DNA of 64,000 nt from Granulicella sp. WH15 (GCF_009914315.1 NZ_CP042596.1:4526001-4590000), one strand, 5' to 3'; positions 31,877 through 44,737 are shown, counted from the first letter of the stretch. Program-made: numbers and translations. Notes: generated from the letters alone by a model not told the origin.

Positions 31877-33610
31877 ATGCAGACACGTTGGGCCGGATGT
31901 CTTCTTCTCATGGGAACTACCCTCTTACCGCTCGGTTGCAAGAGCACCACGCAGCCCGCTCCAGGCACAAACCTCGCAAAAGTCGCCTCTAAAAATGCCC
32001 TGAACGTCCATCCCAATGGACCGAGCGGCGTGGGTCCCAAGGTGACGGGCGCTCCGCCGGAGTTGCAGAAGGTGTTCGACTATATCGACGCGCACATCGA
32101 TGAGCATGTGGAGAATTTGCAGAAGTGGATTCAGCAGCCCAGCATCTCGAACAGCGGCGAGGGCATTCCCGAATCGGCCGAGATGGTCAAAGGCTTCTTC
32201 GACAAGCTGGGCTGCCAGCAGACACGTGTCTACGACGTGGGCATCACCGAGTACGGCTCGCCGGGTAACCCGGTCGTCTACGCCAAGTGCGACGAGGGTG
32301 CGCCCAAGACCGTCGCCATCTACTGGCAGTACGACACCATGCCCGTGACCCAGCCGGATGCGTGGGTCTCGCCGCCGTTTGCCGCCAATGTCATCCCCGG
32401 CTCACAGGCGGACCTGCCGGATATTCCGCGGGTGCTGATCGGACGCGGAGCCACCAACTCCAAGGGGCCGGAGATGTCGCAACTCAACGCGCTGATGGCC
32501 TACAAGGCCGTCAACGGCAAGCTGCCGGTGAACCTCATCTTCATCGCCGAGGGCGATGAGGAGCGTATGGACATTGGCCTGCGCAAGTTCATCAAGGACC
32601 ACTCCGACCTGCTGGCTGAGGCCGATGCGCTGTATGCGGGCGGGCCGTCCGAGGGCTGCGTCTACGTGGAACTGACGACCAGCGGCAAGTCCTGGGGGCG
32701 CGGGCCGACCGACTCCGACGTACACGGCGTGATGAAGCGCACCACCGACAGCCCGGCGTGGCGGCACATCCAGATGCTGGCCTCGTTGACCTCGAAGGAC
32801 GGCAATACGCCGAATATTCCGGGGTGGGATAACGGGCGCGAGTTCCCCAATGCCAAGCAGATGGAGGAGCTGAAGAAGCGCGCGGCCAAGACCGATCTGA
32901 AGAAGATGGCCGAGGGGCAGGGCGTGGCGCGGTATATGTCGGACGATCCGCTGGAGGTTATCAAGGACGGGCGCTACGGCATCAGCTTCAACCTCGACGG
33001 CATCTGGGGCGGCAATATGTTCCCGGGTGGCGCGGGCGCGATTCTGCCGAACAAGGTCGTCTCAAAGCACGGCTTCCGCTATGTGCCGAAGATGGATGGG
33101 ATGAACATCATCAAGCAACTGCGGGCGACGCTGGATCGCAACGGCTATAAGGACGTCGAGATGAAGCTGATCGGGGATGTGCCGTGGTCGCGGGGGTCGT
33201 CCCCGGATGCGGATATCTCGGTGGCGCACCGCAAGGCCGCTGCGATGCTGGGGCTGAGTGGCGATGACAGTGGGCAGCAGATGGCCTCGTCCGACCACTA
33301 CGACATCGGCGGAAAGTGGAAGCCGCTGGGCGTGAACCAGGCTGATCCTTCGGGCGGCTACTGGCCGAGCTACCTGTTCAGCGATGGCGAGGTGGGGCAG
33401 AAGGTTGGCTCGGTCTCGATCCCGATGGGCATGGGCGCGCGCGGCGGTAAGGGCGGTCGGGCTCATGCGGCGAATGAGTACTACACGATTGAAGGCTCGC
33501 GCTGGGATAACGGGATGGCGGGAGCGGAGAAGATCGTGGCGGCGGCTATCTGGGAGTACTCGCAGACGACCACCACTGCTCCTAGGCCGAAGACGCATGT
33601 TGTGAAGTAG
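31877..33610 (+). CDS. M20-family-like lipoprotein with altered metal site
   Basis: 577 residues from ATG 31877 (AAAGGA just upstream; an ATG at 31872 is out of frame). Lipoprotein signal with lipobox PLGC (residues ~18-21). The fold-defining order of M20 dipeptidases is present, but ligands differ: the usual GHxD motif reads YWQYDTMPV (His to Gln), GRGASDDKG reads GRGATNSKG (bridging Asp to Asn), and the Asp after the lid strand is missing (DALYAGGPSEG). The catalytic/ligand Glu pair (AEGDEE) and the late His (RAHAANEYY) remain. It may bind a different metal, act on an unusual substrate, or be a non-catalytic binding protein. Repeats A and C follow. Confidence 0.78.
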   Translation: MQTRWAGCLLLMGTTLLPLGCKSTTQPAPGTNLAKVASKNALNVHPNGPSGVGPKVTGAPPELQKVFDYIDAHIDEHVENLQKWIQQPSISNSGEGIPESAEMVKGFFDKLGCQQTRVYDVGITEYGSPGNPVVYAKCDEGAPKTVAIYWQYDTMPVTQPDAWVSPPFAANVIPGSQADLPDIPRVLIGRGATNSKGPEMSQLNALMAYKAVNGKLPVNLIFIAEGDEERMDIGLRKFIKDHSDLLAEADALYAGGPSEGCVYVELTTSGKSWGRGPTDSDVHGVMKRTTDSPAWRHIQMLASLTSKDGNTPNIPGWDNGREFPNAKQMEELKKRAAKTDLKKMAEGQGVARYMSDDPLEVIKDGRYGISFNLDGIWGGNMFPGGAGAILPNKVVSKHGFRYVPKMDGMNIIKQLRATLDRNGYKDVEMKLIGDVPWSRGSSPDADISVAHRKAAAMLGLSGDDSGQQMASSDHYDIGGKWKPLGVNQADPSGGYWPSYLFSDGEVGQKVGSVSIPMGMGARGGKGGRAHAANEYYTIEGSRWDNGMAGAEKIVAAAIWEYSQTTTTAPRPKTHVVK

Positions 33611-33614
33611 CTCT

Positions 33615-33838
33615 TCACGCGAAGCGTCGAGTACCGCACGAAGTGCCGCCCGTCCGGCGTGAGGACGCTTTTGCTGTTGTCTCTCGACGGCAAAAGACAT
33701 GTCCTGCCGGACGGGCCTCCTACGCGGAGGGTGGTCACTTCGTGACTTTCATACTTGTTTGGGTGATTTAAAAAGCAACGGTCCTCCCGCTGGTCGGAAA
33801 CGAGAATTTCGCTTCCGACCAACGGGAGGACTTCAGCT
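33615..33838 (+). repeat. Composite dispersed repeat, modules A + C
   Basis: A (33615-33680, GCAC-GAA-GTGC) then C (33698-33837) with GTCAC-TTC-GTGAC and the terminal hairpin CCTCCCGCTGGTCGGAAA/GCTTCCGACCAACGGGAGG. Fills the convergent gap between the M20-like gene and gyrA and ends at the gyrA stop. Confidence 0.85.
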
Positions 33839-36800
33839 TTACAGCAGGGTTCCGTTCTCCGGCTGGGCCTTGGCCTCTTCCGGCGGGATGACCATCGCCG
33901 CAGCCACCTTGTCCTGATCCTCCAGGTTCAGCAGCTTGACGCCCTGCGCCGCACGGCCCGCAGCGCGGATCTGCTTGGTGTCGATGCGGATGATCTTCCC
34001 GAACTGGCTGATGACCATCATCTCGGTGGTCTCGTCGACCACCTGGATGCCGATCACCTTGCCGGTCTTGGCTGTGGCCTTGATGTTGATGACGCCCTTG
34101 CCGCCGCGCGACTGGAGGCGGTAGCGGTCCACATCCGTACGCTTGCCGAAGCCGTTCTCCGTCACCGTTAGGATCAGGCAGGGGGTCATGGCGAGTGAGG
34201 CGGAGATCTCCAACGTGAGGGCGGCGCGTTCAGCCTTCTCGTCAAGGTTCAGCGCGCGAGCGACCTCGCGCAGGGTGGCCTTGTCGAGCTTGTCGATCGG
34301 GTTACCCTCCTCCGGCTCCGACGGCACAAGCTCGGACTGCTCAGAGTCGGTGGCAACCGTGAGGGTAGCGGCGTCGGGCGCTGCTGCGGCGGGGTCGAGC
34401 AGGCCGAGCTTCGCGGCCAGATCGGGGATGCCGAGCGCGTCAACGGCCTCCTTGCGGCGCTCGCGGCGTGCAGCCTCGGACGGCGTAGCCGAGAGGCCGA
34501 CCACGTAGTCGTCCTTGCGCAGGTCGATGCCCTTGTTTCCATAGGCAGGCCGTCCCATCGGGCGCAGGTCGGTCTCCTCGAAGCGGATGGCCATGCCGTC
34601 GCGGGTGGCCAGGAAGATGACCTGGCGGCCGTCGGTGATGCGCGCGCCGACCAGCTCGTCGTCCTTGTCGATGCCGATGGCGATGATGCCGCGAGCCATG
34701 ACGTTCGAGAAGTCCTTGAGCGGCGTCTTCTTGACCGTGCCCTTCTGGGTGGCGAAGAGAACGTTCTTGCCCTCTTCGGTCAGGTTCTTGACCGGCAGGA
34801 TGGCGACGACCTTCTCGCCCGGCTGCAGGTCGATGAGCGACGCCATCGCCTTGCCCTTGCCGGTGGTGCCCACGTCGGGAATCTCGTAGATCTTGAGCCA
34901 GTAGACGCGGCCCGTGTTGGTGAAGCAGAGCAGGTAGGCGTGGGTCGAGTCGATGATGAGCTGCGCGACGAAGTCCTCGTCGCGGGTCTTCATGCCGATG
35001 CGGCCCGTGCCTCCCCGGCGCTGCTGGCGGTAGGTCGAGATGGGCGTGCGCTTCAGGTAGCCGGTGTTCGAGACCGTGACAGCAACCTGCTCGTCGGCGA
35101 TGAGGTCTTCAAGGCCAAGCTCGGCGGTCTCGTCGAGGATGATGGTGCGGCGGACGTCGCCGTACTTGTCGCGGATCTCGGTCAGCTCGGCCGAGATGAC
35201 CGAGCGCAGCTTAGCCGCGGAGGCCAGGATGGACTCGAACTCGGCGATATTCTCACGCACCTGCGCCAGTTCGCGCAGCAGCTCGTCGATGGAAAGCTGG
35301 GTGAGGCGGTAGAGCTGTAATTCGAGGATCGCGTCGATCTGGCGGTAGCTGAGGATCAGCGTCGCGCCCGTGGCCGAGGTAGCGGAGATGGGCAGCGTGT
35401 TGGGATCGACGCCGTACTTGGCCGGGTCGAGCGTGATTCCACGCAGCTCCGTGCCCTGCAGGCTGATGGTACGGTTCGAGAAGTAGGCGAAGAGGTTCTC
35501 GCGGGCGTCCGCACGGGAGGTGGACTGGCGGATGATGCGGATGACCTGATCGAGGTGGTCGAGTGCGATCTGGAGACCGAGGAGGATGGTCTCTCTATCC
35601 CGGGCCTTGCCTAGCAGGAAGCTGGTGCGGCGGCGGACGACGTCCTGGCGGTGGTCGAGGAAGGCGCGGATGGCCTGATCGAGCGAAAGCTCCCGAGGCT
35701 GGCCGTTGTGGACGGCCAGGAAGATCATCGAGAAGCTCTCCTGCATCTGGGTGTGCTTGTGGAGCTGGTTCAGGACGATCTGGTGCTCGGCCCCGCGCTT
35801 GATGCCGATGACGATACGCATACCGTCACGGTCGGACTCGTCGCGGAACTCGTCGCGGGCGATGTCGGTGATGACGCCCTCGGTGACCAACTCGGCGATG
35901 CGCTCGATGAGCTTGGACTTGTTGACCTGGTAGGGGATCTCGTCGACGACGATGGCCTGACGGCCGCCGGAGATGTTCTCGATGTGGCACTTGGCGCGCA
36001 TCATGAAGCGGCCGCGGCCGGTCCGGTAGGTCTGGGGGATGTTGGTGCGTCCGAAGAGGGTTCCGCCCGTGGGGAAGTCGGGGCCGAGGACGTGCTCCAG
36101 CACCAGCTCCAGGTCGCCGCGGTGGTCCTGCGGGTTCTTGTTCAGCAGCGCCAGGCAAGCGTTCAGAACCTCAGTCAGATTGTGCGGCGGGATGTTGGTC
36201 GCCATACCGACGGCGATACCGGACGACCCGTTGATGATGAGGTTCGGGATGCGCGCGGGCAGAACCGAGGGCTCCAGCGTGGACTCGTCGTAGTTGGGGA
36301 CGAAGTCGACCGTGTCCATGTCGATGTCGGCGAGCATCTCACCGGCGATGCGGGTGAGGCGGGACTCGGTGTAACGCATGGCGGCGGGGGAGTCGCCGTC
36401 GACGGAGCCGAAGTTGCCCTGTCCGTCGACCATGAGGTAGCGCAGCGAGAAGGGCTGGGCCAGCCGGACCATGGTGTCGTAGATGGCGGAGTCGCCGTGG
36501 GGGTGGTAGTTACCCATGACGTGGCCGACGACCTTGGCCGACTTGGTGTACTTCTTGTTGTACTGGAGGCCCATCTCCTGCATGCCGTAGAGGATGCGGC
36601 GATGCACGGGCTTGAGTCCGTCGCGGACGTCGGGCAGCGCGCGCCCGATAATGACCGACATGGAGTAGGCCAGGTACGACCGGCGCATCTCCTCCTCGAC
36701 GTTGATGGAGAGCATCGAGAGAGCGCCACGGCCCTGGACGGTGGACTCAGGGGGAGATCCTGCGGGCGGCGGGTTGTTCGAGGCTGCGTCCTGCGGGGAG

Positions 36801-36847
36801 GGAACTTCGGGCTGGGTAGGGTCTTCGGGGAACAGATCGTCAGGCAT
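33839..36847 (-). CDS. gyrA: DNA gyrase subunit A
   Basis: 1002 residues, about 100-150 longer than usual. The winged-helix/tower region starts [20 protein letters not shown] after a Pro-rich ~44-residue extension. The quinolone-determining region reads [17 protein letters not shown] (Ser and Asp present, the wild-type susceptible pattern, near residue 116). Catalytic Tyr in [10 protein letters not shown] (~158). The C-terminal beta-pinwheel carries the GyrA box [10 protein letters not shown] (~612), which separates gyrase from topoisomerase IV. A ~100-residue insertion (about 785-885, Ala/Glu-rich) splits one pinwheel blade between DDYVVGLSA and [15 protein letters not shown]. Acts with GyrB to introduce negative supercoils. 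Confidence 0.96.
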   Translation of the reverse strand: MPDDLFPEDPTQPEVPSPQDAASNNPPPAGSPPESTVQGRGALSMLSINVEEEMRRSYLAYSMSVIIGRALPDVRDGLKPVHRRILYGMQEMGLQYNKKYTKSAKVVGHVMGNYHPHGDSAIYDTMVRLAQPFSLRYLMVDGQGNFGSVDGDSPAAMRYTESRLTRIAGEMLADIDMDTVDFVPNYDESTLEPSVLPARIPNLIINGSSGIAVGMATNIPPHNLTEVLNACLALLNKNPQDHRGDLELVLEHVLGPDFPTGGTLFGRTNIPQTYRTGRGRFMMRAKCHIENISGGRQAIVVDEIPYQVNKSKLIERIAELVTEGVITDIARDEFRDESDRDGMRIVIGIKRGAEHQIVLNQLHKHTQMQESFSMIFLAVHNGQPRELSLDQAIRAFLDHRQDVVRRRTSFLLGKARDRETILLGLQIALDHLDQVIRIIRQSTSRADARENLFAYFSNRTISLQGTELRGITLDPAKYGVDPNTLPISATSATGATLILSYRQIDAILELQLYRLTQLSIDELLRELAQVRENIAEFESILASAAKLRSVISAELTEIRDKYGDVRRTIILDETAELGLEDLIADEQVAVTVSNTGYLKRTPISTYRQQRRGGTGRIGMKTRDEDFVAQLIIDSTHAYLLCFTNTGRVYWLKIYEIPDVGTTGKGKAMASLIDLQPGEKVVAILPVKNLTEEGKNVLFATQKGTVKKTPLKDFSNVMARGIIAIGIDKDDELVGARITDGRQVIFLATRDGMAIRFEETDLRPMGRPAYGNKGIDLRKDDYVVGLSATPSEAARRERRKEAVDALGIPDLAAKLGLLDPAAAAPDAATLTVATDSEQSELVPSEPEEGNPIDKLDKATLREVARALNLDEKAERAALTLEISASLAMTPCLILTVTENGFGKRTDVDRYRLQSRGGKGVINIKATAKTGKVIGIQVVDETTEMMVISQFGKIIRIDTKQIRAAGRAAQGVKLLNLEDQDKVAAAMVIPPEEAKAQPENGTLL

Positions 36848-36857
36848 GGTCTACACC

Positions 36858-36886
36858 ATGATAAATGCCTGATTTGACGGGGTAAA
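36858..36886 (-). promoter_or_regulatory. Candidate gyrA promoter with almost no leader
   Basis: On the minus strand TTTACC (36886-36881), 17-bp spacer, TATCAT (36863-36858), five of six -10 matches. Expected transcription start near 36851, only a few bases before the gyrA ATG, which has no ribosome site. Confidence 0.35.
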
Positions 36887-36943
36887 GGACGCATTTGCGA
36901 TCTGCACAGATCCGGGCTTTTATTCGTCCCGAAAGAGGAGGCT

Positions 36944-36979
36944 AAAACTCGGAAAAGGCGCCCCGAAGGACGCCTTTCC
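36944..36979 (-). terminator. Intrinsic terminator of the Oar-like receptor gene
   Basis: Arms GGAAAAGGCG (36951-36960) and CGCCTTTCC (36971-36979) with one bulge and a 10-nt loop; on the minus strand the stem is followed by GAGTTTTAG. Lies 17 bp past the receptor stop. Confidence 0.65.
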
Positions 36980-36995
36980 GTGTACAGCAAGCCGG

Positions 36996-39900
36996 TTAGA
37001 AGCTGAGCTTGACCGCCAGCTGCAAGGTACGAGCATTGCTCTTGAAGAGCAGCTCCGGATGGTTGAAGGCCGGGTTGCTGACCGACTGGAACTGCGTCGA
37101 CAGGGCATCGGTCTCGTTGGTATTGACGTTATTCAACGAACCCGGGATGTACTGCGGGTGGTTGAGTGCGTTGAAGGCCTGGGCCTGGAACTCGAACGCG
37201 TAGCGATCGGTGATGTTGATACGCTTGCTGACGCTGGCGTCCAAATCGTCGATCGGCCGGATGGAGAGCGAGTTACGAGCCGCGTTGGGCAGGGTTCCTG
37301 CTCCCGCCTGGATGTAGTAGGCATTGGGAGTAAGAGCCGTGTAACCAACCAGGTTGGCATCGCACTGGCTTACGCCAGCGCCGCAGTTCGCTGCCAGGGT
37401 CGAGCTGTAGACCGGTGCGACACCGGTTCCAACACCTTTGGCTCCGTTGGCGTTGATGAGCGGACGGTCGATGGTTGCAGAGTCGCCGTTGAGGTTCGAG
37501 TTGACTCCCGAGAGAGCGGTTGCGTACTCGGGCGACTCATAGACGTAGGTGGGCGAGATGATCCAGTTGCCAGCCAGGTTCTTGAGTGCCCAGTTGGAGT
37601 GCTTGAAGTAGGGCAGATCGTACACCGCAGCGATGGTCAGGCGATGGCTGCGATCGAGAGCCGAACGGCTGTAATCCCCGGCGACGTTTTGCGAGTCCTG
37701 AGGACGACGGGGGGTAAGCACGGTTGAGAAGGTCGAGGCCGTCGCATCGTCCATCGTCTTGCTGAAGGTGTAAGCAATATTCAGCATGAGACCGTCATGC
37801 ATACGACGAACAAGGCTGGTCTGAAGACCGTTGTAGTTCGAGCTAGAGTATGGCTGGTACGAAGTGATTGCTCCCGTAAAGCCAGCTGCAGCGTACTGCG
37901 GGAGGATGTTAGAACCATTTTCGATGGCCTGGAGATTGTTCGCATTGCCCGCGGTCGGAATGGTGGCATAGTTCTGGCCAGGATCAAGCGGGATTGTGGT
38001 AGAGGTGAAGAGCTGGTTCTGTGCAGTCACCTTGGGAGTGATGTTGATCTGATCCTGCGTCGGCAGATGGATGCCGCGGGTTCCAACGTAACGAACCTCA
38101 GCGGTGTAGTTAGAGCCAAAGACATGCTGTATACCCAGCGACCAGGTCTCTGCATAGGGCACAAACTGATTGGGCAGATAAGCAGAGGTGGCGGCACGCT
38201 GCGCTGCGAGCGTCGGGAAGGTCGCAAGCGTACCGGTCCCGGCCGGAAGTCCGCCGTTGGCCAGGAAGTTAGGATCGCCGGGCTGACCGAAGTTGGTGCC
38301 GACGGTGGTGGTGGAAGAGTATTGCGGCGGGAACGAGAGCAGACCCAGGTTATCGAAGAGGACGTCATACGCAACGCCAAAGGCGGCGCGGATGGAGGTC
38401 TTATCGTCCGGAGCGTAGTTGATGCCGACGCGCGGAGCGAAGTTGGTCTTCTGAGGCTGGGGCGAGCTGAAGTTAATAAGGCCCGGAACGGAAGCCGCGA
38501 GGTTGAGGTTCTGGGTACGTTCACCCACAGGAACGGAGGTGAACTCGTAGCGAACGCCATAGTTCAGCGTCAGGTTCGGGCGGACGCGCCAGGTATCGTT
38601 GGCATAACCATAGAGTGCGGTCTGGTCGCCGTAGTAGATGAAGTTACCCGTGGAACGCTGACCGAAGGCCGTCGGAGCAAGATCGTGAAGGTACTCGGTG
38701 AGGTAGTCCCACTCGTAATCGCCACGCACGCGCTGGGTGAAGGTCTGAGGCGAGATGTACTTTCTGCCGTCAAAGCCGATCTTGAAGTTGTGGTTGCCCT
38801 TCGCGTAGCTGATGTTGTCCGTGAACTGATAGAGGTTCTGAACGGTGGACTGAGGAGCATTTGAGTCCGGACCATAGTTGATGCCGTTCAGATCATAGAA
38901 GGTCAGGTTCGGGAAGGAATCCAGGCCAGGATAGGTATAGTTGCCGGACGGAGTGTTGTTGAAGTAGCGGTTGTAACCGACACGAACCTCGTTGGTCAGG
39001 TGCGGGGTAAACGTGTGGTATTCGCTGATGGCGATCAGGTGATAGCGGAACGGCAGGGTCTGGAAGAAGACCGGCAGATAGGCCGCGGTATCCTCTGTGC
39101 CTTCCGTGTTGTAGATGTAGCGCAGACGAAGGTTGTCCTTCGGGGAGATGTTCCAGTCGCCTGAGGTCGTGAGCGCATCGTAGTTGGTGAAGTACGGCGC
39201 ATTGACGACGTAGTTGCCCAAGGGGATCTGGGTGGGCGTGCCGGAGCCGTAGACGGTTCCCTCGTTGTTACCGCCAGGATAAGGAGTAATCCCTGCCGGG
39301 GTACCATTCGGATAGATGCTGAGGAACTGCCCGCCCGAGGGCTGATTGAAGCAGGCCGAGTCGTTCGTGGCATTCACCTGGTTGGGGGAGGCTGGGGTGT
39401 ATTGCAGATACTGCTGGACGTTGGTGGAGTTCAGGCCCGGCAGGCTGGCGATCGTGGCCAGACCTGCAGCGGTCGGGGTGCAGATCTGGTACTGGAGGCT
39501 CTGGCCCGTGGTGTGGCGCTCGTAGTTGACGAAGAAGAAGAGCTTGTCGTGGAGGATGGGTCCGCCAAGCTGACCGCCATAACGGTTATCGTCGAAGCGC
39601 GGGTTGGGCAGGTTCTGACCAGCCGGAAGGTTGATGGCGTTCAGGTTCCGGTTCTGGAAGTACTCGTAGGCGACGCCGTGGAACTTGTTGGTTCCGCTCA
39701 GCACGTTGGTGTTGAACTGGCCACCGGAGGAGTGTCCGAACTCGGGAGAGAACTGGTTGGTGATGAGCGAAAACTCGCCAACCGCATCGTTCGGGATGTA
39801 GACGAGAGGACCAGTGACACCCTTGTTGTTGTTGTCGATTCCCTCAATGGTGAAGTTGTTGTTGTCGGGACGCTGACCACCGACGGAGGGTCCCACACCG

Positions 39901-40421
39901 GTTCCGATACCACCCGAGGAGGCAACACCGGGGCTGAGCAGGGAGAGGTTCAGAACACCGAGGCCCACAGTGGCGCTCGGGAGAATGTTCATCTCTGCCG
40001 GCTGGAAGGTAGTGGTGAGGTTCGAGGTCGTCGTATCGAGAACAGCACCTGCTTCCGCAGTAACTTCAACGGACGTGCTGGTCGCAATCGAAAGAGCGAT
40101 GTTTGAGGTCGAGGTCTTGTTCAGGTCAACCGCAATTCCGCGGAGCTTGGTGACCTGGAAGCCAGAGGCAGTAACGACAACGTCATACTTGCCGGCAAGA
40201 AGGTTGGACGCGTGATACTCGCCGCTGCCGTTCGTGGAGATCTTGGTGGAGACGTTGGTCGCCTCGTTGGTGACAACAACGGCAGCATTCGGAATAGAAG
40301 CGCCGGTCGCATCCTTGACGGTTCCCGCCAGATCACCGCTGGTGATCTGTGCCGCAGCGCCAAGAGGCGCCAGAAGGAGTAGGAACGCAGCCAAGACAGA
40401 TTTGGGAAAGTACATTTTCAT
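36996..40421 (-). CDS. Oar-like TonB-dependent receptor with carboxypeptidase-regulatory domain
   Basis: 1141 residues; AAGGAG 7 nt before the ATG. Signal peptide (MYFPKSVLAAFLLLLAPLGAAA), then a CarboxypepD_reg-like domain (~26-110: GDLAGTVKDATGASIPNAAV, GEYHASNLLAGKYDVVVTA), a TonB plug with VGGQRPDNNNFTIEGIDNNN and FSLITNQFSPEFGHSSGGQ, and a large beta-barrel ending in LQLAVKLSF. No clear TonB box is seen. Acidobacteria carry many such paralogues, presumed to import oligosaccharides or other large nutrients. It is preceded by an AT-rich leader and followed by its own terminator, so it is monocistronic. Confidence 0.9.
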   Translation of the reverse strand: MKMYFPKSVLAAFLLLLAPLGAAAQITSGDLAGTVKDATGASIPNAAVVVTNEATNVSTKISTNGSGEYHASNLLAGKYDVVVTASGFQVTKLRGIAVDLNKTSTSNIALSIATSTSVEVTAEAGAVLDTTTSNLTTTFQPAEMNILPSATVGLGVLNLSLLSPGVASSGGIGTGVGPSVGGQRPDNNNFTIEGIDNNNKGVTGPLVYIPNDAVGEFSLITNQFSPEFGHSSGGQFNTNVLSGTNKFHGVAYEYFQNRNLNAINLPAGQNLPNPRFDDNRYGGQLGGPILHDKLFFFVNYERHTTGQSLQYQICTPTAAGLATIASLPGLNSTNVQQYLQYTPASPNQVNATNDSACFNQPSGGQFLSIYPNGTPAGITPYPGGNNEGTVYGSGTPTQIPLGNYVVNAPYFTNYDALTTSGDWNISPKDNLRLRYIYNTEGTEDTAAYLPVFFQTLPFRYHLIAISEYHTFTPHLTNEVRVGYNRYFNNTPSGNYTYPGLDSFPNLTFYDLNGINYGPDSNAPQSTVQNLYQFTDNISYAKGNHNFKIGFDGRKYISPQTFTQRVRGDYEWDYLTEYLHDLAPTAFGQRSTGNFIYYGDQTALYGYANDTWRVRPNLTLNYGVRYEFTSVPVGERTQNLNLAASVPGLINFSSPQPQKTNFAPRVGINYAPDDKTSIRAAFGVAYDVLFDNLGLLSFPPQYSSTTTVGTNFGQPGDPNFLANGGLPAGTGTLATFPTLAAQRAATSAYLPNQFVPYAETWSLGIQHVFGSNYTAEVRYVGTRGIHLPTQDQINITPKVTAQNQLFTSTTIPLDPGQNYATIPTAGNANNLQAIENGSNILPQYAAAGFTGAITSYQPYSSSNYNGLQTSLVRRMHDGLMLNIAYTFSKTMDDATASTFSTVLTPRRPQDSQNVAGDYSRSALDRSHRLTIAAVYDLPYFKHSNWALKNLAGNWIISPTYVYESPEYATALSGVNSNLNGDSATIDRPLINANGAKGVGTGVAPVYSSTLAANCGAGVSQCDANLVGYTALTPNAYYIQAGAGTLPNAARNSLSIRPIDDLDASVSKRINITDRYAFEFQAQAFNALNHPQYIPGSLNNVNTNETDALSTQFQSVSNPAFNHPELLFKSNARTLQLAVKLSF

Positions 40422-40713
40422 TAGTTGCTCCTTGGCAGCTATAGAGCATTTCTCATGCCATTCTCATAAGGTCTGTGCATTAGTCCTAAGAAACACTGAA
40501 TCAACGTGTTGTGAATAGTTAGTCAAAATCAAAACCATATCTTTTATATGAAATTCAGGATGGCAAATACATACCAATGGATGACGGATGCAATTTGACA
40601 TAGAAAAGGACTTCCGTAACGCATTTCGCGCTTCTCTGAATAAAAAAGGTTTCATTCCAGCAAATAATGACAATGAAATGAGTTACGAAAGTAACAGAAT
40701 ACAGCTCTTCTTT
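40422..40713. other. AT-rich intergenic region upstream of the Oar-like receptor
   Basis: 292 bp, clearly lower GC than the genes. Contains the imperfect palindrome AACAC-TGAATCAAC-GTGTT at about 40491-40509, which would lie about 70 bp before the receptor start. It should hold the receptor promoter; no gene is visible. Confidence 0.4.
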
Positions 40714-42444
40714 TTAGCTGAGCCGCTCGGTGAGCAGGTGATCGGCTACCCGGATGGCGTTCGCGATGATGGTGAGCGACGGATTGACCGCACCGGCCGA
40801 CGGGAAGAAGCTGGCGTCGACGACGTAGAGGTTGTCGATCTCGTGGGTCTTGCAGTGGATGTCGAGGACGCTGGTGGCCGGGTCCGCGCCCATGCGGCAG
40901 GTGCCGTTCTGGTGGCCGACGCCCTCGAGAGGGATGCGCTTCTTGAAGTAAGCGTGCAGAGGCACTGAGCCTTCAGCGTGACCGGCACGCCGGAGCACGT
41001 CGAGCCAGCGGGATTGCAGGCGCTTGAACGACTCGACGTTGTTAGGGGTGTAGCTCAGGGTTATCTGGCCGGGAGCGGCTACCGTGGTGGCGGCGGCGAA
41101 GTTGTGCGCCGTGAACTCGGACGCTCCGTGGGCTCCGGCGGGGCCGGGCGACTGGACTGGAATCGAGTCTGGAATCGAGCCGGGCGTGGTATTGCGGACC
41201 GTAACGCGGTTGTCGGGGTCGGGCAGGTCTTCGGTGGTGAGCCACCACGGAACGGCGTGGTGGCGCATGTTTTCGAGCACCACGCCCGGCGTGAAGAACG
41301 GCGCGTCGCCTTGCATCATCTCGGCGTGGAAGCTGCCGATGGGCTGGACCTGGCCGAGTGGAAACTCGTAGGAGCCGTCAGGGTCGCGGAGGTAGAAGTC
41401 GTTGGTGCCCCAGGTCTTGGTGTAGCTGTCTTCGTTCTTGTCGTGCAACGAGAGGGCCAGGATGGCGTCGGCCTGGTGGTACATGAAGTTGCGGCCGACC
41501 TGATCGGAGGCGTTGGCGAGGCCGTGCGGGTGCTTGTCGTTGGCCGATTGCAGCAGCAGCGCCGCCGAATTGACCGCTCCGGCGCAGACCGCGACGATGC
41601 TGCCGGAGTACTGCGCCAGCTCTCCCTTCGGGTCCGCGCCGGGGCCGGAGTGGACAACCTCCACTGCTGCGATCTCCGTGCCCGCGGCATTGGTGATGAG
41701 CCGGGTGACGCGCGACTCCGTCATCAGGGTGACGTTGGGCAGATGCATGATCCGGCGGATGCAGTTGATGTCGGAGTCGCTCTTGGCGTGGACGAGACAG
41801 GGGTAGCCGTCGCAGGTGTCGCAGCGGACGCAGGGGGAGGCGACCGGGTCGGCCTCGTTGCGCTTGAGGCCGAGCGGAATGGGGAAGGTGCGGACGCCGA
41901 GCTTGCGCACGTCCTCCTCGATAGCCTGCATACGCGGCTCGTTGGTGAAGGCCGCGTAGGGGTAGGGCCTGGAGTGGAAGGGCTCGGTAGGATCGAACTC
42001 GCTGCCTAACCCGCCGTCCTTGGCCGGTGGATTCGCACCCAGACTGCCATGGACGTGGAAGAGCTCTTCGGCGCGGGTGTAGTAGGGCTCCATGTCCGCA
42101 TAGCTGATGGGCCAGGCCGGGGAGATGCCGCCCTTGTGGTGCAACACGCCGAAGTCCTCTACGCGCAGGCGGAACATGGCCGCGCCATAGACCTTGGTCT
42201 GGCCGCCGACGTAGTAAGCCTGCTGCGGATGCAGCTCACCGCCGTCCTTGTCCAGCCACGTCTCGCGGGTGTGGTAGCGGTTGTCGAGGAAGACGGCCGA
42301 CGTGTCCCAGTTCAGCCGCTCCTGCGGCAGAAACGGACCGCGTTCCAGCACCAGGATCTTCTTGCCCGCCTGCGCGAGGTGCAGCGCCAGCGTACCGCCG
42401 CCAGCCCCGGTTCCGATGATGATCGCGTCGTAGTAAGTAGACAT
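40714..42444 (-). CDS. GMC-family FAD oxidoreductase
   Basis: 576 residues. FAD motif DAIIIGTGAGGGTLALHLAQ at the N-terminus, LVLERG, a substrate-side YYVGGQTKVYGAAMFR, a four-cysteine cluster CVRCDTCDGYPC near residue 205 (C-x2-C-x2-C-x4-C), and the C-terminal catalytic region GVGHQNGTCRMGADP plus NLYVVDASFFPS and NPSLTIIANAIR. No signal peptide. Related to glucose-methanol-choline dehydrogenases; unlike the first GMC gene, it has no subunit-3 or cytochrome neighbour. Lies 28 bp upstream of nothing on its strand except gyrA-side genes; the histidine kinase gene ends 28 bp before its start and may be cotranscribed. Confidence 0.85.
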   Translation of the reverse strand: MSTYYDAIIIGTGAGGGTLALHLAQAGKKILVLERGPFLPQERLNWDTSAVFLDNRYHTRETWLDKDGGELHPQQAYYVGGQTKVYGAAMFRLRVEDFGVLHHKGGISPAWPISYADMEPYYTRAEELFHVHGSLGANPPAKDGGLGSEFDPTEPFHSRPYPYAAFTNEPRMQAIEEDVRKLGVRTFPIPLGLKRNEADPVASPCVRCDTCDGYPCLVHAKSDSDINCIRRIMHLPNVTLMTESRVTRLITNAAGTEIAAVEVVHSGPGADPKGELAQYSGSIVAVCAGAVNSAALLLQSANDKHPHGLANASDQVGRNFMYHQADAILALSLHDKNEDSYTKTWGTNDFYLRDPDGSYEFPLGQVQPIGSFHAEMMQGDAPFFTPGVVLENMRHHAVPWWLTTEDLPDPDNRVTVRNTTPGSIPDSIPVQSPGPAGAHGASEFTAHNFAAATTVAAPGQITLSYTPNNVESFKRLQSRWLDVLRRAGHAEGSVPLHAYFKKRIPLEGVGHQNGTCRMGADPATSVLDIHCKTHEIDNLYVVDASFFPSAGAVNPSLTIIANAIRVADHLLTERLS

Positions 42445-42472
42445 GGGCCGTTAGATGCGAGTGCCGGTTCTC

Positions 42473-44737
<2,265 letters not shown>

